Origin: an uncultured Clostridia bacterium
GTDB taxonomy: Bacteria > Bacillota > Clostridia > Lachnospirales > CAMVHY01
DNA: 8,716 nucleotides
Assembly (NCBI GenBank): GCA_946415665.1
Contig: CAMKTI010000068.1
Span: 1 to 8,716, forward strand
Direction: 5' to 3'
The notes below the pieces were generated by a model. That model was not told where the DNA came from, did not search any database, and saw nothing but the letters and a program-made list of their open reading frames with translations. Positions 7,268 through 8,716 of the stretch are shown here, piece by piece (the stretch's first letter is position 1; every line of letters begins with the position of its first letter). The position numbers were made by a program, and so were the translations under genes.

Positions 7268-7297
7268 TTGACACAGTATTTTTGGCATATATATAAT
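7268..7297 (+). promoter_or_regulatory. strong sigma-A promoter of the 95-aa/Mor operon
   Basis: Both hexamers match consensus exactly: TTGACA (7268-7273) and TATAAT (7292-7297), with an 18-bp spacer. Transcription should begin near 7304, leaving a leader of roughly 77 nt. A promoter this good for a regulator operon suggests that it is normally held off by a repressor. Confidence 0.85.
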
Positions 7298-7303
7298 TTT
7301 TTT

Positions 7304-7319
7304 GTAAACTATAGTTTAC
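7304..7319. promoter_or_regulatory. perfect 16-bp palindrome at the transcription start, probable operator
   Basis: GTAAACTATAGTTTAC reads the same on both strands and covers about +1 to +16 of the predicted transcript. A repressor dimer here would block the promoter. The divergent XRE protein is the obvious candidate to bind it (inference from position and family). Confidence 0.65.
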
Positions 7320-7323
7320 TTTA

Positions 7324-7376
7324 AAAGCCCGCGGGAAACCATAAAAAGAACATTTTTATTTAATTTGGGAGGCTTT
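7324..7376 (+). promoter_or_regulatory. potentially structured leader covering the Shine-Dalgarno
   Basis: AAAGCC (7324-7329) can pair with GGCTTT (7371-7376), which takes in the last two bases of the Shine-Dalgarno GGGAGG (7367-7372). An inner AT hairpin (ATAAAAA 7341-7347 with TTTTTAT 7353-7359) could sit inside. The leader also holds CCCGCGGG (7328-7335), a GC-only 8-bp palindrome that stands out in this AT-rich DNA. I do not recognise a known riboswitch. Confidence 0.3.
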
Positions 7377-7380
7377 AACG

Positions 7381-7668
7381 GTGAAATTTATTTATATAAA
7401 AGACCGAAATAAATATATAAAAAAAATTGCTCGCGAGGCTTTTATTTTGTTTTTTAAAAGTCTGTCAAAAAATAATTTTTATCAATTAAGAAACGTAGAT
7501 TTAAAAGATAGTAAAAAAAGAAAAATTTGGCATAATATCTCAAAAATTTGTCACGATTTAATTCTAGGTTATGAAGAACAAAAAATTGAATTACTTTTAT
7601 CGGCGGTAAAAAAAATTAATTTGCTAAATAAAAGCAACAAAAATTCAATGGTTAAATCGGAGGAATAA
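7381..7668 (+). CDS. hypothetical 95-residue basic protein, first gene of the Mor operon
   Basis: No family recognised. The product is Lys-rich and mostly helical by composition, with no membrane segment or signal peptide. An Ile/Lys/Arg-rich N-terminus is followed by aromatic helices (AFILFFKSL; KIWHNISKICHDLILGYEEQKIELLLSAVKKI, split here across residues 49-80) and a polar tail. GTG 7381 is preceded by GGGAGG (7367-7372) at 8 nt. Its stop overlaps the Shine-Dalgarno of the next gene and is 4 nt from that start, so the two are probably co-translated. Position suggests a small partner or anti-repressor of the neighbouring regulators, but this is only inference. Confidence 0.75.
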   Translation: MKFIYIKDRNKYIKKIAREAFILFFKSLSKNNFYQLRNVDLKDSKKRKIWHNISKICHDLILGYEEQKIELLLSAVKKINLLNKSNKNSMVKSEE

Positions 7669-7672
7669 AATC

Positions 7673-7972
7673 ATGGACAAATTATTTTTACAAGATTTAG
7701 CCAAAAATTATTCTCATGAGATTAAACCGCCGTTTGATAATTTATTAGATAAAATTGGATTTAATGCATTATATGCACTAATAGAAGATTTCGGTGGAAG
7801 TTCGATTTATATTCCCAATAAGAAAAGTTTATTTCGAAATTGTATCGCAATACAAATAAATAAAGAATTTAACGGAGGAAATTATCGAGAGTTGGCATTA
7901 AAATACGGTTTGTGCGAAAGAACAATCAGAAATATCACAAATAAAAAAAATTCGTTTGGAAAAAAATATTAG
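7673..7972 (+). CDS. Mor-family transcription activator
   Basis: 99 residues in the pattern of the Mor/C family (phage Mu middle-gene activator and bacterial relatives). The N-terminal dimerisation part has LLDKIGFNALYALIEDFGG and then IYIPNKK (24-51), the typical 'IG..a...L...fGG...yIP' signature. It is followed by FRNCIAIQINKEFNGGNYRELA and a helix-turn-helix with recognition helix around LCERTIRNITNK (80-91). It is shorter than the Mu Mor protein but both domains are present. CGGAGGAA (7658-7665) lies 7 nt before ATG 7673 and overlaps the end of the 95-aa gene. Such proteins activate promoters with a weak -35, commonly in phages and other mobile elements. The target here is unknown, as no phage structural gene is visible. 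A strong terminator follows. Confidence 0.85.
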   Translation: MDKLFLQDLAKNYSHEIKPPFDNLLDKIGFNALYALIEDFGGSSIYIPNKKSLFRNCIAIQINKEFNGGNYRELALKYGLCERTIRNITNKKNSFGKKY

Positions 7973-7979
7973 ACACAAA

Positions 7980-8017
7980 AATAAGGATCGGAATCAATTC
8001 CGGTTCTTATTTTTTTA
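7980..8017 (+). terminator. terminator of the 95-aa/Mor operon
   Basis: A 15-base arm at 7980-7994 (AATAAGGATCGGAAT) pairs with 7997-8011 (ATTCCGGTTCTTATT) through two G-U pairs, and a T run follows to 8017. It starts 8 nt after the Mor stop codon. Confidence 0.9.
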
Positions 8018-8250
8018 CAAAAATGTTTTTTACATATGTAACACTTTTATATTCAAAATCCGGATTTCAAAACTGTCTCCCTCACATATTTTTAAGACGA
8101 ATTTTATCAAGTAAAAAAAACTATGTTTGCGAATTATTTTTAAGTGATAAGAAAAAACGATCTGAGAAACGTTTTTTTTTCTGCTTTGAATATTATTCTA
8201 TAGTAAACGACATTAACTTATGCCGATTGCTCACTAAAAAAATGAAATGA
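8018..8250. other. stretch without a supported gene
   Basis: A 75-codon open frame exists on the plus strand (8023-8250), but it starts 6 nt after a terminator, has no Shine-Dalgarno and has an odd Phe/Lys-rich composition, so I do not call it. The stretch holds a weak hairpin (AAAAAACG at 8152-8159 with CGTTTTTT at 8170-8177). The hairpin is followed by more T on the plus strand. Confidence 0.4.
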
Positions 8251-8382
8251 TCATAACGACGTCAGGTATTCATTGTGTTCAGCATATATTTCATAATACG
8301 AGTCTAATGATTCCTCGAGCTCTTTTGCGTCTGCAAAGATCTGAAAAATAAATTTAAAAATAAAAAAAGCAGCTTTGTGAAT
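8251..8382 (-). pseudogene. 3' end of an unknown gene, apparently cut by an IS5-family element
   Basis: On the minus strand the last 29 codons before the TGA at 8253-8251 encode an acidic, well-mixed peptide: ADAKELEESL, then DSYYEIYAEHNEYLTSL. It has normal-looking codons (GAG CTC GAG GAA), unlike the Phe/Lys-rich shadows nearby. Toward 8382 the frame runs into the left end of the IS element, and beyond it is merely antisense to the transposase. The natural reading is a C-terminal fragment whose 5' part lies on the other side of the IS, outside the window. I cannot name the protein, and a chance open frame is possible. Confidence 0.35.
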
Positions 8383-8419
8383 TAGGTAGCGTTCACATAA
8401 AATAAAAATAGAAAATAGG

Positions 8420-8447
8420 TTGAGCAAAAAGAAAAAAGTGATAAGAT
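8420..8447 (+). promoter_or_regulatory. candidate promoter of the IS5 transposase
   Basis: TTGAGC (8420-8425), 16-bp spacer, and an extended -10 TGATAAGAT (8439-8447). The predicted start, about 7 nt on, coincides with ATG 8454, so the transcript would have almost no leader and no Shine-Dalgarno. Confidence 0.5.
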
Positions 8448-8453
8448 GGAAGT

Positions 8454-8716
8454 ATGAAACTGACAAAAACACAATATAAAAAGCTAGAGGGATTAATGCC
8501 GATAGCGAGGAAACCGGCGAAGATATCAAACTACCAATTCATGTGTGCGATGCTTTACATAGTAGAGAATGGTTGCAAATGGAGGGCATTACTAAAAAAA
8601 TATGGAAACTGGCACACAATTTATATGAGATTTAGTAGATGGTTGAGGAACGGTACAATTGCCAAAATTTTAGCAGCTATGAAAAAGCAAAAATTGCTTA
8701 ATGAAGAGGATTATAT
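8454..8716 (+). CDS. IS5-family transposase, N-terminal part (orfA), truncated by window end
   Basis: 87 codons are visible and the frame is still open at the window edge. The protein starts MKLTKTQYKKLEGLMP and continues with NYQFMCAMLYIVENGCKWRA, KKYGNWHTIYMRFSRW and a Lys-rich helix. This is the DUF4096-type N-terminal DNA-binding domain of IS5 transposases, in which the pattern is 'L..LlP... n..lY.v..GC.WR.LP..fG.W.tvy.Rf.rW'. The usual Pro after WRAL is Leu here. The catalytic DDE domain, often in a second frame reached by frameshifting, is outside the window. Start ATG 8454 matches the family's N-terminus, though it lacks a clear Shine-Dalgarno. Confidence 0.9.
   Translation, partial: MKLTKTQYKKLEGLMPIARKPAKISNYQFMCAMLYIVENGCKWRALLKKYGNWHTIYMRFSRWLRNGTIAKILAAMKKQKLLNEEDY

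Larger units (their letters stand above)
8383..8716 (+). mobile_element. left end of an IS5-family insertion sequence (partial)
   Basis: The transposase orfA begins at 8454 and about 70 bp of AT-rich DNA precede it, as expected for an IS left end. The sequence around 8383-8400 (TAGGTAGCGTTCACATAA) is a plausible terminal inverted repeat, but the right end is outside the window, so neither the exact boundary nor the target duplication can be set. Confidence 0.6.

Noticed and set aside
7324..7345. Resemblance of the leader (AAAGCC, AAACC) to parts of a c-di-GMP riboswitch
   Set aside because: Only two short words match; the conserved paired core is absent and the leader is too short.
8193..8208. 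Sequence with the same CTATAG core as the 16-bp operator
   Set aside because: Only 11 of 16 positions match and it is not symmetrical; expected by chance in such AT-rich DNA.
8023..8250. 75-codon plus-strand open frame
   Set aside because: It starts 6 nt after a strong terminator, lacks a Shine-Dalgarno and resembles random AT-rich coding.
8383..8529. N-terminal part of a minus-strand frame with a hydrophobic stretch
   Set aside because: It is antisense to the IS5 transposase and IS end; the hydrophobic look comes from reversed Lys/Glu codons. Only the part before 8383 might be real.

Overview
The window looks like chromosome from a very AT-rich, Gram-positive-type bacterium, most likely a low-GC Bacillota (Clostridia or Negativicutes). 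The basis is strong purine Shine-Dalgarno (SD) sequences, several GTG starts, simple hairpin plus T-run terminators, consensus sigma-A promoters, and a membrane-anchored LytM/M23-fold protein with SpoIIQ-like layout. The lineage is inferred; there is no rRNA or other marker.

Left part (1-2280): two housekeeping genes on the plus strand, peptidase T (pepT, own terminator) and the bifunctional folate enzyme folD (own promoter-like sequence). Middle (2281-4889): a large minus-strand gene for an unrecognised 682-residue protein ends tail-to-tail with folD. It has a two-helix membrane hairpin near the C-terminus and a poly-glutamate tail encoded by a 9-bp tandem repeat. Its promoter is followed by about 550 bp without an intact gene, holding what looks like a decayed zinc-ribbon transposase and a symmetrical terminator.

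Then come rsmI (minus; 16S rRNA ribose methylation) and, divergently, a membrane-anchored M23-domain protein that has lost nearly all its catalytic and zinc-binding residues (5825-6673).

Right part (6700-8716): accessory DNA. An XRE-family regulator (minus) faces a two-gene operon (plus) encoding an unrecognised 95-residue protein and a 99-residue Mor-family transcription activator. The operon has near-perfect sigma-A promoter elements and a perfect 16-bp palindrome where the transcript would start, so the layout resembles a repressor/activator switch of mobile-element origin. After the operon terminator lies about 230 bp without a supported gene, then the 3' part of a minus-strand reading frame that seems to be cut by an IS5-family element. 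The transposase orfA of that element runs off the window end.

The best candidates for something undescribed are the XRE / 95-aa / Mor switch with its palindromic operator and structured leader, and the poly-Glu-tailed membrane protein.
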